Source: Actinernus sp. WN-2022
Taxonomy: Eukaryota; Cnidaria; Anthozoa; Actiniaria; Actinernidae
Length of the DNA stretch: 64,000 nt
Assembly: GCA_030867875.1 (NCBI GenBank)
Contig: JAOWCC010000936.1
Location: forward strand, 10,052,095 to 10,116,094
Direction: 5' to 3'
The stretch's first letter is position 1. Every line of letters begins with the position of its first letter. The notes beneath the pieces are model-generated. The model searched no databases. It was not told the DNA's origin and saw only the letters and a list, made by a program, of their open reading frames with translations. Both the position numbers and the translations under genes were made by a program. Of this stretch, positions 21,051 to 33,415 are shown piece by piece.

Positions 21051-22140
21051 CGAAATTATAATTTGTTTACGACCTGAGCTGGTAATCTTTTGCGAGAATC
21101 TAAAAATTGCAAAGATTTTCAGAGATAAAACAACGGGTTTCACTTTTCTCCCCATCTTTGAAAACGTAGGGTGTACGTTTTCAAACGATGAACTCAGACT
21201 CGCGCATGCGTTATGCGTGACAGTGGGCCTTTAAGAGGACAGACGCACAGGCAGAATGGAATATATTTGTTTGATATAATAATCGCAAACTAAAAATTAT
21301 GAAAATATCCAATCAAAACGATTAAGAAATTAGTTGCGCGCTTATGACGCCATCCATGCCACCAATCGGAGCGTGCGTTTCGGACTGATTATTATATAAA
21401 TTCTCTATAGATCGATGTTTTTGCGATAGAAAGGCGCCATCGAGAATAATGCATCAATGAGATGACGTCTACCCATGAATCGACGCAGGTTTGGTCATGG
21501 GTGAGGAATGGAACAATTTTTCAATATTTCAAACAAGTGTAGAACATAAAGTATTCTCTGTAAATCAAAATGTTTTCACAGCCGTACTGAGAATGAATTT
21601 AATTATAAGTATAAAAGTTGTAAGAGGGTTTGGGAGCACTTTAAATACCATGTATTAAGGTCTCGAATAAAGGTTCGAGGTATCAAACCTTAGCTTCCTG
21701 CATTTAATTCTCTGAAAATTTGTGGTCGATTGAATATAACAACACTTTATTGCTTGAGTATTTGTAGACTTTCGGTCTTCGATGATTCTAACTTCTTGGA
21801 ACTTGAGTATGAATTCCTCCAATTAATCAATATTATCAATATTTATTATTATTTTTATATATTACTATGTTTTAACAATTAACTTGCCAAACCCACAGTT
21901 ACATAAAAAAAACTATTCGAGGCGGAAGGCAAAGACACACAAAAGGGAAATATACAAGTGTAAATCAGTACGTGTTATATAAGCAGATGATATCTGCTTT
22001 GTAAGTAAAGATATCAGTAAGTACGCTTACATTAATAAAATATAGGACTAGTATTGGGGAGTAAAAGTAGTAACAGGAATTTTACTTATCATAATATATC
22101 ATAAAGGAAATAAATATATCAATCTATTTTTTAAGTCGTT
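21051..22140. other. AT-rich right flank of the provirus, no gene
   Basis: Composition drops back to AT-rich just after about 21050. No open frame of interest was found. A segment at about 21890-21960 (CGAGGCGGAAGGC…AAAAGGGAAATA) resembles one at 31150-31200 and is probably a LINE tail. Confidence 0.45.
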
Positions 22141-22143
22141 TTT

Positions 22144-23110
22144 TTATATTTCTGGGACATCAAGATAGGAATCATTTTGCAGAATGTTCAGAAGTGTCTC
22201 TTTGATTTTTAGGTTAAAGTGAGATTTCACGAGTGATCTAAGAGATAAGGGTAGACTATTCCAGATTATGTGCACCAATCCTAGAGATAAAGTTTCCCAG
22301 TTTATCTGTTCTTGAGTATTCAATAAAAAAGTTATCATTTGTTGTTGATCGAGTTCTGTATGCGTGAGTTTCACTGCTTCTTTAAAAGATGTTTGTGATG
22401 TTTATGGGAGCTAGCTTATTATGTATATCATGCAAATGGAAGATTTTTGGACTGTAAGAAGAAAGGAATTGCATGGTCTCTTGATTTTCCAAAATATATT
22501 AGACGGAGTGCTAGTTTCTGTAGGACAAGTAGCTTATTCAAATGTATTTGGGAACTCTAACCCCGCGCACAAAGACAATAGCTAAAATAGGGAAAATCAA
22601 AGAACGGTAAATAGTTAGTAGATAATATTCGCAAGAATTCCGACTGATTTACTTACTTTTAGACATATATGATGTATGTGATGTTTCCATGAAAGGTCAA
22701 AATATATGTAGGCACCTAAATATTTTACATATTCTTTCATACCAATAGGTTGTTTAGTGTTTGTTATGCTATACGAATACCGTAGTTTGATTTATTGATA
22801 TTTAATGTCAGTTTATTCGCTTTTAGCCATTCAGAAACTTTGGAAAACTCAGTGTTAACTTTAGATTGTAGTTTAAGTAAGTATTTATTTGCAGAAATTA
22901 TACTAATATCATCAGCTAAGAGATAACAAGGAAATCCAGGAGATGATTTATAAAATATAATTGATATAAATTAGGAATGGTAGTGGTCCAAGAACAGAAC
23001 ATGAAGTACTCCACATAGTGCAGGTTGCTGATCTGAGATAAAATTACCAACTTGCGTTGATTGTTTACGATCTGTCAAATATGATTTAAACCAATTATTT
23101 ATGATAATGA
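22144..23110 (-). pseudogene. Degenerate LINE reverse-transcriptase fragment
   Basis: The minus strand shows, from right to left, a reverse-transcriptase C-terminal half with many stops. A stretch near 22800-22900 resembles the thumb motif WLKANKLTLNINKS. The C-terminal frame 22144-22374 carries LVHIIWNSLPLSLRSLVK, the typical end of CR1/L2-type proteins. It is heavily decayed and older than the copies at 24-30 kb. Confidence 0.65.
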
Positions 23111-24119
23111 TGTAGTTTGCTTAAGGGCCCATTGACATATTTTAATCGGCCGTTGCTAGGGAAAGTTTGCAGCCTCGTAAAACCCGAAAAATTAAAGAGT
23201 GGGCAATGATTATTGTCAAGGTGACTACTAGGGTAAAGTCTTGTAGTCTGACGACGTAATTAAGTGACGTCATGATGACGTCATCAAAATCAGAAAATTT
23301 CTAAACTCTCCAAGGATTTTTAATCTACTTGTAATTTATGAATATTTTCCGAACGTACGAATTAAGGCGCATAAAACCGAGCATGCGTTTGCCATTACGA
23401 CAAAAAATGAAGATTTTACAACGCTTTTCAGTCCAATGTTAAGCTTTTTTTTGGCGAATGAAAAGCCATAACTTTGGTATTTATTGTCGGTTTCCAAAAT
23501 CCATGCTCAATTTTGTGGAGAACGTGGTCTACAACATTTTAACGGGAAAGAGCTTGGTGTTTAGTGAAAGCGCGCTAAATGTTTAGGATTTTTAGAAACC
23601 GGAGGTGAAGAAATTAACGCATGCGCAAAAGTGCCTGTTTTGTGGTCGTGAAATAGTCGCAGAACTGTTGTTGCAGTAAAGTCTACAATAATTGGTCGAA
23701 CAGGATGTGCATTTTCTCCTATTTCCTCCGACAATGGACAGTTTTGGGACTTGGCTGAATACTCCAGTCTGCAATGAGCTAGCCTGATTGTCTGCAATGA
23801 GCCGGCTTCGGACTGTGTGGCCATGAAGCACATGCCAGGAAACCATTTCGCGGCAAACCGAAGAGCCAATAGAAATTAGACCGAAATTCGACAACTTTCG
23901 CTTGAAGTTGAATCTCCTGGTGTTCACAACAGTTTGTTTTCCGACATCAAAAATAAGGATGACAACTGACCTGTATTTTAATTAGTTGCACTGAGTTTCA
24001 ATCACAACTTTACCAGGAACCCGAAAGCATTATCTGGAGACAAAAGTGTGCTTGTTTGTGGAAGATTTGAGTTGAAAACCTGCCGGACGAAAATCACCTG
24101 ACTTATTGCAGTGTTCTTG
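23111..24119. other. Intron sequence without genes
   Basis: No gene was recognised. Two adjacent TGACGTCA-type octamers lie at 23270-23284. The opposed frames around 23560-23930 have no family resemblance. Confidence 0.4.
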
Positions 24120-27100
24120 AGTGTTTCAAGTTTCAAGTTTCATTTTATTATACACTGATTCAGGAATACATGGATAGGAGACGATACAAAAACAGTTATA
24201 GAAGATAGATAGGTAATAGTAAGTAACAAAAGAAAAAAGTAATTAGTGCGCAGTGACCAAAGTAGCCGTGAAGCTTTCGAGTTGGTCACTGCATGCTTAC
24301 ATATAGTATACATTTAAGTACATAAATAGAAGAAATCATGGCGGTCAGTAGGAGGATTGATATATAAATAACTAATAATGACTGGAAATTGAATTTGTAC
24401 TGGTGTTAATATTACATTTACAAGGAAAGGGAGACTGAGAATTGAATGAGACTTACAAGTAATTTAAAAAATACATAAAGTGGAAGGAGCGAAAGAAGCG
24501 AAAGTAGGGGACGAATGAATAGAGGCAATAATTATTTAATAAATAGAATATCTTTAGATTTTTTCACTATGATTGACTTTCCAGAAGAATTTGTTTATAT
24601 TTCTTTTTAAAAGAAAAATAAGGTAGATCTTTAATTAGAGTAGGTATAGTTTCCCAAAGTTTGGGTGCTGAAGATTGGAATGAGTGAATACCATAATTTG
24701 TTTGTACCTTAGGTCTATAGAAGTTTTGTCTAGCAGCATATCTAGTGTTATGCGAATGTATTTCAGAAACTGGTGTAAGGATATCGGAAAATACATCTGG
24801 AATGTTACTTTTATTATTCTTTATATTGTGTGCAAAGAGTGCCATTTTCAGTTTAAGGATGTTATCTAGTTTTAACATTCCAAGAAGGCTAAAAAATGGA
24901 GAGGCACTTTCTCTAGAATTTGCAAAAAACATGCTTCGTAAGCACATGTTTTGTTTAGTTTTATTTTTTATTAATTTTGTCTTGTATGTATTACCCCAGC
25001 TTAGAAGGCCATAGTTCAGGTAGGAATAGATAAGGGAGTAATACAGTTGTTTAAGCATATAAAGACTTACGTAATGTCTTAGCTTATTTAGAATTCCCAA
25101 TTTGTTCTCAATTTTGTTTTCGACATGTTGAATCTGTGGATCCCATTTTAAGTGTTCATCAAGGTATATGCCCAAATATTTAATGTGATTTTTCTGCTGG
25201 ATGTTATCTTTAGTGACATAAACTTTTTTTCTGGGTGAAGTTATTAACATATAATTAGTTTTCTTAAAGTGAACAGACAGTTTGTTGATAGCACAGTATT
25301 TAAGCACCAATTTAAATTCATCATTCATAACTCTTTCTAGTTCTTTAGGATTCTCACAAGTAAAAAATATATTGGTATCATCTGCAAATATTCTGAAAGA
25401 GTGTTTAGGGGAGGAGTTGGGGAGGTCATTGATATAAAGCAGAAATAACAATGGACCAAGTGTTGAGCCTTGTGGCACCCCACATACAACAGTTTGCTTT
25501 TTAGACTCAATGCCACCTAGTTTGACATATTGTTTTCTGTTTTCTAGGTAATTTTCAAACCACTTAAAAGGGGCTCCACGAATACCATAGGCATATCGTT
25601 TATTTAATAGGATTTTAAGGTCGACAGTACTAAATGCCTAGGAGAAATCAAGGAAAATTCCACAAGTTATTTTCTTTCTATCAATAGCTAAATTTAAACT
25701 TTCAGTGATCTCCAAGATAGCTTGTTCGGTGGAGAACCCTTTTCGAAAGCCAAACTGATATTTGTACAGAATATCATATTTTTCTAAATAAGAATTCAAC
25801 TGATCATATACGAGTCTTTCAAGCACTTTGGCAAAGGGTGACAGTGTTGAAATAGGACGATAGTTCCCAGGATCAGTGGCCTCACCACTTTTGTATATAG
25901 GGGTAACTTTAGAAATCTTAAATACATCTGGCACTACACCAGTCTCAATCGATTGATTGTAAATATAAGTGAAGGGTATTGATAGAAGCTCATTGCCATT
26001 TTTATTAATTTGTTAGGAATATCTAGTGAAGATTTATTTTCATTTAGGCTTAAGAATAGTTTAGAGACCTGGTTTTCAGTAACAGGTGACAAGACAAAGC
26101 TAGATATATGTGTTGTTTTTATAGTTGCTGTAGGGCTTACGTTGCTGGGATCAATAACACTTGCAAGAGATGGTCCTATATTAGTGAAATGTAAATTAAA
26201 CTGGTCTGCAATATTAGTTTTATCAGTAAATATTCTATTATTTCTCATTATTCTTGTTGGGTAGTTTTGCCCTTTGGTTTTCCTTTTTATTATTGTTCCT
26301 ATTAATTTCCATGTAGCTCTAAGATTGTTTTTAGAAAACTCAAAGTGTTTACGATAGTAAGATTTCTTACTAATAGTTTTAAGTTGGTTGAGTTTATTTG
26401 CATATTTTTTATATTGTTCAACTTTGATTGGATTTTTAGATAAAAAATGGGATTTATACATATTTTGTTTGGCTTTAATAGATTTTAAAATACCCTTAGT
26501 TATCCAGGGTTTAACTAGTAGTTTCTGTTTACTTTGAGAAATTATTTTAAAAGGTGCATGTTTATCTGCCACCTTTTTAATATAATTAGTTATTTTGTTT
26601 GTTAACTCGTTCAAATTTGTGAATTCACTTTTCATAGCATTCCAGTCAATATTATTAATATCCTTTAAATAGTCCTCCTTATTAAATTTATTATAATTTC
26701 GGTGGTATATTTTCTCTCTCTCTCTCTTTATGGATATATCAACAACACAGAAGATTGGAAAATGGTCTGAAATGTCAATCATAGCAATTCCAGGGATAAG
26801 ATGTGTTGTAGAGGAATTAGTATAAATATGATCTATCAGGGTTGCTGTATGGTCAGTAACTCGGGTTGGTTTTGTGATGACAGGTAGAAAGTTATTTGAA
26901 TAAATCATATCTAAATAATCAGCAGTCAGAGAGTGGGAATTATACTTTGAAAAATCAATATTCATGTCCCCAAGAATGTAAACTTCATACTTTTTATGAT
27001 TTAGTTCTTTCATAATTTCATCCATTTTCATAGTAAAATCTTCAATGCTTGCAGTTGGATGTCTATATACGCAGAAAATTATTATATGCGGCTTCCTCTG

Positions 27101-27480
27101 ATTACAGGAGTCAATTTCAATCCAGCAGGATTCGATTAATGGCATATCCAACTTAATATCAGGCCTTGGTATGCTTTTTAGATTGATGCTAACATAAATA
27201 GCCGATCCTCCGGCATTAGTTAATGAATCATTATGATAGAAATTATAATTTGTAAGCTCTATATTATCAATAGAGTTTTCATTTAGCTTAGTTTCAGTGA
27301 TGGCTAAAATATCAGGCTTATTATTAAACGAGTATAACATATCCTCAAGTAAGTTTATATTCTTGGGTAGAAGCCGTACTTTTCTTCGTGTTTTTAGAAA
27401 CCATTTTATCGCTGGAAGCAGCCATTTCAGCTTCTGTATCTTTGACAAATTTAGATACTATTTACTAGATGTTCTTTCAA
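24120..27480 (-). mobile_element. Near full-length CR1/L2-like LINE
   Basis: The 504-codon frame (27448-25934) is an apurinic-type endonuclease: LAITETKLNENS, IYILGDMN-type EVYILGDMNIDF, and ISDHFPIFCVVD. After a frameshift near 25934 the reverse transcriptase follows (25934-25638: ISKVTPIYKSGEATDPGNYR, FGFRKGFSTEQAI). The last RT frame (25478-24567) holds MPQGSTLGPLLFLLYINDL and SFRIFADDTNIFF (catalytic FADD), then a long C-terminal domain. There is one TAG at about 25637 and one or two frameshifts, so it is dead but quite young. The 3' untranslated part runs to about 24120. It sits in the large receptor intron in the same orientation as the gene. Confidence 0.88.
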
Positions 27481-27780
27481 TCTATCAACAGTAGAAAGAG
27501 CTCGGCTACATCGGAGATTTCTTGACTGACTTCATCGCTGTGTTGGCGGCGCCGTACGCTTGCCGTTACTTTTTTGCTAGGTACAAATTATGTATTATTC
27601 CCCTTTTTCTCTCTAGGATCAAGTACAGTTAGGCGCCTTTCGAGTCCTGAACGATTTCTTCAAAATTATCGGATTGAGATTCTTGTCAAGTATTATTTTC
27701 TTTCACACGATAAACCAAGCTTTTCATTTTCCCCGCTACAGCTTGTTCCGACTTTTGAACACTTTACTTCATTCATTCAT

Positions 27781-30170
27781 TCATTCATGAAAACCTTTCA
27801 GGTAAACCATGAAATATATCAATGGGCCCTTAAAATAATTTTGTGATTCACAGTATGAAATGTTTTTTTTAAGGTCAATAAATACGCCACAGGTAAATTT
27901 GCCCTCGTCCATGTTGCTTTGTATATTATTTACAATGTCCAGAATGGTATGTTGGGTATTATGTTTACTACGAAATCCATATTGAGAATCAAAGAGTATA
28001 TCGTATTTTTCAATCAAATTAATCAGCCTTTTGTACATCAATGTTTCAAAAATTATGTTACAATGATATTGGTCGATAGTTGCCTGGATCTGTTTCATCA
28101 TCATCTTTATATACAGGGATGATTTTAATAAACCTAAGCTTTGCTGGGTAAACTCCAGCCATTATTGACTGGTTAAATATTTCTGTTAATGGTTTACTTA
28201 TAATAGATTTTGCCGTTTTTAACACTTTAATGAGGCAGTAGTATAGTCCATAGGCTTTATTACCAGGTATGGTGTTAATTTCACATTCAATATCTGCCGG
28301 TATAATAGGCTCAAAATAAAATGAATTTATAATTAGTGGGTCGAGATAGTCAGAGAATATTTTCTCAGTAGGTGGAATGGTAGAATCTAACTTAGCTCCA
28401 ACAGTTGCAAAATACTTTTTTTTAAACATTGGGCATTTCTCTTGGCTATTTATCATTTTTTTGCTAACTCTACATTTGATATAATTAATTTGTTTCTTTT
28501 TTCCACCTGAGATTAAGTTAATTCACTCTTTTCACCTGGTGGCCATCTTCGATTCAAAGCGAGGCAATATTTTGTTTTTGCGAGGTGAGCCTCATTTTGA
28601 CTATCCCTCACTATGAGGCCGACCTGGCAGAAACAAAGGATTGCCTCACTTTGAATCCAAGATGGCCACCAGGTGAAAAGAGTGAATTATGCCTTACCAG
28701 GTTTGTTTCATATCATTTACATTGGACTCAAGTAGAAGTAATAATATTTTTTTTGCTTGCGCGGATAAGAGTAGTCAGTTTATTTCTGTACATCGTATAT
28801 TTATCCCATTCACCATTTATCCCATTATATTTATCCCATTTTTTATCCGTATTGAGATCCTTATACTTTTAGTTATCCATGGTTTAGATAGAAGTTTGAG
28901 CTTGTGTCTAGAGAGTTCCTTCATTGGGGCATATTTATTCAATGGGTTATTGATCTTCTTATAAAATCTTAAGAAAGACTGGTTTACATCACCTTTATGG
29001 CAAATATCATTACAATTCATTGTGGACAGTTCTGAATTAACTTGGCTCGCATCAAGTCTGGAATAGTCTATTATCTTTTTCTTTTTGAAAAACGGAAAAC
29101 TAAGACTAGAGGAGGTAGTTATGCATACTTGAGTAAAGTGATCACATATCTGAGACAATATTTCCACTTATGACTCTAGTGGGCTTGTTGATAACTGGTG
29201 AGAAAGAGAAGCTTTGCATGAGTGCTCTGTAGCAAAGTTTGATTATAAGAACAGGTTTCATACTTTAGGAGATCTATATTGAAGTCCCCCATTAGATATA
29301 TGTTTTTGTTATTAACACTATATTGCTCAAGTGATCTTGTAAGGTATTCTAAAAAGGCCTCCGTGTTGTTGTGTTGCCTATATGCAATTACACAGATAAT
29401 TGGTTTCTCATTAGGTTGCAATATTTCAACCCACAGAGTAGATATCTGTTCAATGAATCTATATTTGAACTCATTATTAATATACAAACCCACACCTCTT
29501 GTAGATACAGGAGTTGGGACATATTCAAAACTGTATCCTGGCAACTGAGGGTTGAAATGTAGTGGATTTCAATTGCAAATTCTAGTTTCTGTCAGGCCTA
29601 TGATACTAAAATTAAAATTAAGTTCGAATATTAGATGATTCTGGACATCTTCATAGTTTTTCTTGAGGCTTCGTATGTTAATGTGTAATATTGAGAAATT
29701 TCAGGTTGTGAGAAACAATTTGTTCATCTGGTTAGAGAAACTAAGTGGAGAATAGTAATTACAGCGTGGACATTTAGTTGTATAATTACAATCAGGGTCA
29801 ATACGTTGATCCATATAATTCAAGTTAAATATATTTAAATCATGAAGACTGCAAATATTTTCAAGTTGTTTCCTTGAACGTAACTCAGCGTTCAGTAAGC
29901 TATTACATTAGTATGGTTGTCTCTGCTCCTCACACAGAGAGAGGCAGTGCATGGCCTTAGTCGTTTCTGATTTGGTTCTGGCTGTGGAACACCCACTATC
30001 TTTATGTTGTACTGATAGCTGTAGGCTTCGAGGCTGTCAATCGAATCTGCAATAGTGTCAACTTCTATTGCAATATCAGTCAGTCTCGCGCTAAGAAGGC
30101 GTAGTTCCATTCGAGCATTGTCTTGAAAGGCTTTAAGCCCGTCATAGTCATCACTAAGGAAGTCCATGCT
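27781..30170 (-). pseudogene. Second, older CR1/L2-like LINE copy
   Basis: From right to left it shows an ORF1-like coiled coil (30167-29892, SLEAYSYQYNIKIVGVPQPE), an endonuclease (29544-29176, VGLYINNEFKYRF and IYLMGDFNIDLLKYE), a linker with KLLSKPWITKSIR (28872 region), and the reverse-transcriptase start (28456-27781, FIKIIPVYKDDDETDPGNYR and YGFRSKHNTQHTILDI). It is truncated at 27781 where other sequence begins. Multiple stops make it a pseudogene. A small MITE is inserted at 28521-28687. Confidence 0.8.
28521..28687. mobile_element. MITE inside the LINE, TA target site
   Basis: This 167-base element has about 50-base inverted arms: ATTCACTCTTTTCACCTGGT at the left and its reverse complement at the right, both extending through GGCCATCTT and GATTCAAAG. 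It is flanked on both sides by TA (28519-28520 and 28688-28689), as expected for Tc1/mariner-type insertion. Confidence 0.8.
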
Positions 30171-30706
30171 TCTTCGAATTTCAGTTGTTTCTTCGATTGT
30201 AATTTCATTCGTAGCTGCAGATGATGTTTACCATTGTTTTTCCTAAGAACTTTACACCCGCTGCCAAGTTTACTAACAAACTAAATTATCACAAACTAAA
30301 TTGTGCTGCTTTTCTCTTTTCTTCTTCTTTTTTTAATACATCCAAGAACGATCTACTTTTACTTTTTGGGGCATTGCATTAACGTAGAAATCTTTAAGAA
30401 CGAAAAGTAGCGCAGAAAATCACTGGATAGCGAGAATGAAATAACATGCCCAGTGAATGGCAGCAGCTGTCAATCATTTTTCGTGCCTTTTTAGCGGGAA
30501 ATCAGAAAGTCGCATTTTCAAGGCTTTAATACAGATATTTTAGTTTGAATTGTTTTGTGATGCTAGATTGGGGCTTTTAGATTTAGAATTTGCGAAAAAC
30601 GTATTTTCGAAACTTTTCTATTTTAAACCTTTATCGAGACCGTAATATGTCCATATGCATGTGCAAAATATAATTAGCAATAAACAACTATATATGACTT
30701 TCTTAC
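30171..30706. other. Intron sequence, no gene
   Basis: The start region of the LINE copy ends near 30240. The rest is AT-rich intron with nothing recognised. Confidence 0.4.
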
Positions 30707-30885
30707 CTTTTGGCTTAAGCGATTCAGGATTGAACGTTAGGTTTCCAATTTTGCCTTTTGTCTCTGTAATCTTAATAATGATAATATTTGTCAACCTGAT
30801 TGTAATATCTGGAGAGGGTTTTTCGACCGGTTTCTTCACTTCTATCTTGAATATGATTCGAAATCTCACAGCAACGCTCCCGTTT
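30707..30885 (-). CDS. Receptor gene: SEA domain, exon 3 (autocleavage site)
   Basis: This exon starts after the acceptor TTGTTTGTAG (base 30885) and ends at AAAAG followed by GTAAG (30707). Joined to the previous exon it reads FKNGSVAVRFRIIF, the canonical SEA-domain strand with a G-S-V-[AV]-V autoproteolysis motif. The remainder continues with ETKGKIGNLTFNPESLKPK, typical of the end of a SEA module. The exon ends in phase 1 and connects in frame to the FN3 exon at 4455. Autoproteolysis would leave a membrane-tethered FN3-TM subunit non-covalently bound to the Ig-bearing ectodomain. Confidence 0.85.
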
Positions 30886-31079
30886 CTACAAACAAAGATA
30901 GTAACACATTACGCGTTAATATTTGTAATGGTGCTATCTCTTAACGAGTGACGAAATGGAGGGATGTTTCCGAAATATTTTTTTAACTTCAATTGTAGTA
31001 ACCCAAACCCCAAAAACTGAAACTGACAAAATGAAAATGTTGCAAAAATAGTTAACACTGTAAGCCAGTATAGAATCAG

Positions 31080-31400
31080 GTCAACTCAACTCCGCTCAAC
31101 TTTCGCGGTATTGACAATACCGGCTCAACTCGCATTTTGCAAAGGCTAATCGAGGCGGCTATCAACAAAGAAGAAAATAAAATACATCAAAAGGGAAATA
31201 CATTCCAAATAAAACTGGCTATAAGACCTCGCTAAACTATTGAACAATGTTGGATTGCACAATCCAACTTTTCTCGATCTAACATTGTTCCATAGTTCGG
31301 CCAAATCTTTATAGACAATAGGCCTTTTGCAGCTAACTGTCACGTGCTGATATATATGATACTTATATACATACATACATGCATACACAGTTTATTCAAA
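31080..31400 (-). pseudogene. Possible LINE 3'-end fragment
   Basis: A minus-strand frame contains KRPIVYKDLAELWNNVRS and NSLARSYSQFYLECISL, which resemble the C-terminal tails of LINE reverse transcriptases (compare APRFWNELP in the other copies). It is short and without other support. Confidence 0.35.
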
Positions 31401-32054
31401 CGAATGAATGAGCTCGTAATCCCCATGGGAAAGACGTTGCGATGGATGCTGGATAGCAAGCCATTTTTTAAAACGCTGTTTTAGAAAGATCGACAATCGA
31501 TTGGAGGTGAAAAATAGCATTTACAAAGAGGTTTTGCTAATAACACTACCGATCTCGTACAAGGCTTCTAAGTAAACGAAGTTAAATATTTGTTGCCATC
31601 CAGTACATTCCTGTACAATCACGTGAATGCCTAGCTGCAAAAGGCCCATTTATTTTCCTCTTGTTTATAATGTGTTTTATTTTCCTTAACCCATGTATCA
31701 AATGTTGGATGAAGTTTGCCTTTGTTCAATCAAATGTTTGACGCCGTTTTGCTGCCGCCACTCCAACATTTTCATCAGTGCATTACAGCAATACAGCAAT
31801 GTTCAATAGTTTAACCAGGCCCAGGTATGAGAAAGAGTGAAATAGTTGGAGAGTATTTCATCGCTACCACATCGTGCTAATCCATACAGTTAATGTACTC
31901 TGGCATAACACCTTTAAATGTATATTGTGTTCTTCCTGCTTTTGATATAGTCATCATATAATTGACTTATTATATGACTGAAAATAGTATTGCAATCTGA
32001 TTAGCTAAGAACTACTGTAATGTAAATGAAATACATACTATGGTAAATTAAGTA
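31401..32054. other. Intron sequence, no gene
   Basis: Nothing coding was recognised. Palindromic short runs such as GTCATATAATTGACTTATTATATGAC occur near 31950-31980. Confidence 0.4.
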
Positions 32055-32269
32055 ATAGAGGTAATCGGCTAACGCTGTTGCCACCCAATTCAGATCATGT
32101 GATGTAAACAGATGCTACTCTGGGGAATTATTCCTTTTTCATTCTAATCATAATACTGTCATGCCTATCTGAATAAAATTAATGTTCAAGAGTCAATTCT
32201 CCAGAGTAAAGTGTATTTACATCACATGATCTGAATTGGGTGGCAAAATAGTTAGCCGATTACCTCTAT
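32055..32269. mobile_element. MITE with ~58-base inverted arms
   Basis: The left end ATAGAGGTAATCGGCTAAC continues through GCCACCCAATTCAGATCATG. The right end is the reverse complement with few differences, ending CCGATTACCTCTAT. Total length is 215 bases, with no coding sequence. Confidence 0.8.
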
Positions 32270-32299
32270 GACTACAAAAAATACCTCAGTAACTCACAT

Positions 32300-33415
32300 T
32301 TATATGGCGTTATATTCCCACCAAAATTTTACTTTCAACATCCAAGTTTACAATTCAACATTCAAGTTTACAGTCCAACATTCAATACTTGCAATCCAAC
32401 ATTCAACTTCGCGATACAACATTCAACTTTACGCATGATTTAACAAGCGTACAATACAGCCCACATTAGTATCGTAAGTCGCGTGGTTAAGCTCAACAAA
32501 ATGGCGGCGGATACAGGAAGAGATCTTCTGCACGCCTTTGCGGTTGTGTTTGAAACGATTCGTAGAATCGTGGAACTTTCCGCCCCCAGTGAAAGAGATG
32601 GATTGATTGTAAGGCTTGAACTCTTTAATCGTTCGCTTGTAAATCGTAATATTCATTCCATGATTGACGAAGTTATTTCCCAGATTGACGTCGATACTAT
32701 GGATATGGATGGGGAACCCAAAGTCTTTTCTGGACGCCGTGGGCGACCATCATTCGATATAGACGAAAAACAGTTTTCATTTTTGCTAGAGAATAGTTTT
32801 AAAGTTCCCACAATTGCTAAACTCATGAGGGTGTCCATTAGGACAGTGGAGAGGAGGTGGCTCAGTATGGTGTATCAGTTTCAGGTAAGTAGGTATGCAA
32901 GTATAGAGAGTTTCACTACAGCTATCTTGTGGGGCAAGAACAATACAATTTTTGTCTAATATTTATATATCCCAAATATCGCCATATCTCGCTGCAGTCG
33001 CGCTAGTTAAATCAGTTATAACTATTTCAAGTTGGGAAATAACTTCGTCAAGTTCAGAATGAATATTACGATTTACAAGTGAACCAATTAAGAATTCAAG
33101 CATTATAATCAGTCGGAAGGTCCCTCGATTCTACGAATCGTTTCCTGAACTACCGTAATGGCGTGCAGAAGCTCGGCTAAACCACGTTACTTATGATAAT
33201 AATCAGGCCCGGCAGTGGTGGGTTGAATTGTGAGCTTGTTCAATCATGCATGGCGTTGAATGTTGCATCGTTAGTTGAATGCTACATGGTAATCTTTGAA
33301 TGTTGGATTGCAAGTATTGGATATTTCACTGTAAACTTGAATGTCCAATTGTAAAATTGAATGTTGCAAGGAAAACGTGAATTTTGGAGGGAATATAACG
33401 CCATACATTTAAGCA
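32300..33415. mobile_element. Foldback element with coding DNA in its arms
   Basis: The outer left end (TATGGCGTTATATTCCCACC) and right end (GGGAATATAACGCCATA) are inverted. Just inside both ends lie about eight copies of CAACATTCAA or its complement as subterminal repeats. The inverted similarity continues inward over more than 350 bases, so the right arm also contains a decayed copy of the 5' coding region present in the left arm (compare AATCGTAATATTCATTC at 32643 with its complement near 33062). This makes a long-armed, nearly palindromic element around the open frame at 32483-32892. Confidence 0.7.
32483..32892 (+). CDS. N-terminal exon of a transposon integrase-like protein
   Basis: The frame runs from 32483 (a later ATG at 32501 gives MAADTGRDLLHAFAVVFETI). 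It then shows GRRGRPSFDIDEKQFSFLL and VPTIAKLMRVSIRTVERRW, which is a helix-turn-helix region as found at the N-terminus of DDE integrase-like transposase genes in invertebrate genomes. It runs into a strong splice donor, TTTCAG followed by GTAAGT, at 32885. The catalytic core that should follow is not present, because the element turns into its inverted arm. It is a truncated remnant of an IS3EU- or Ginger-like gene; the family assignment is from general resemblance. Confidence 0.6.

Noticed and set aside
11300..21300. Terminal inverted repeats of the provirus
   Set aside because: I compared the flanks around 11.3-11.7 kb and 21.0-21.3 kb and found no convincing inverted match, so element ends were not assigned.
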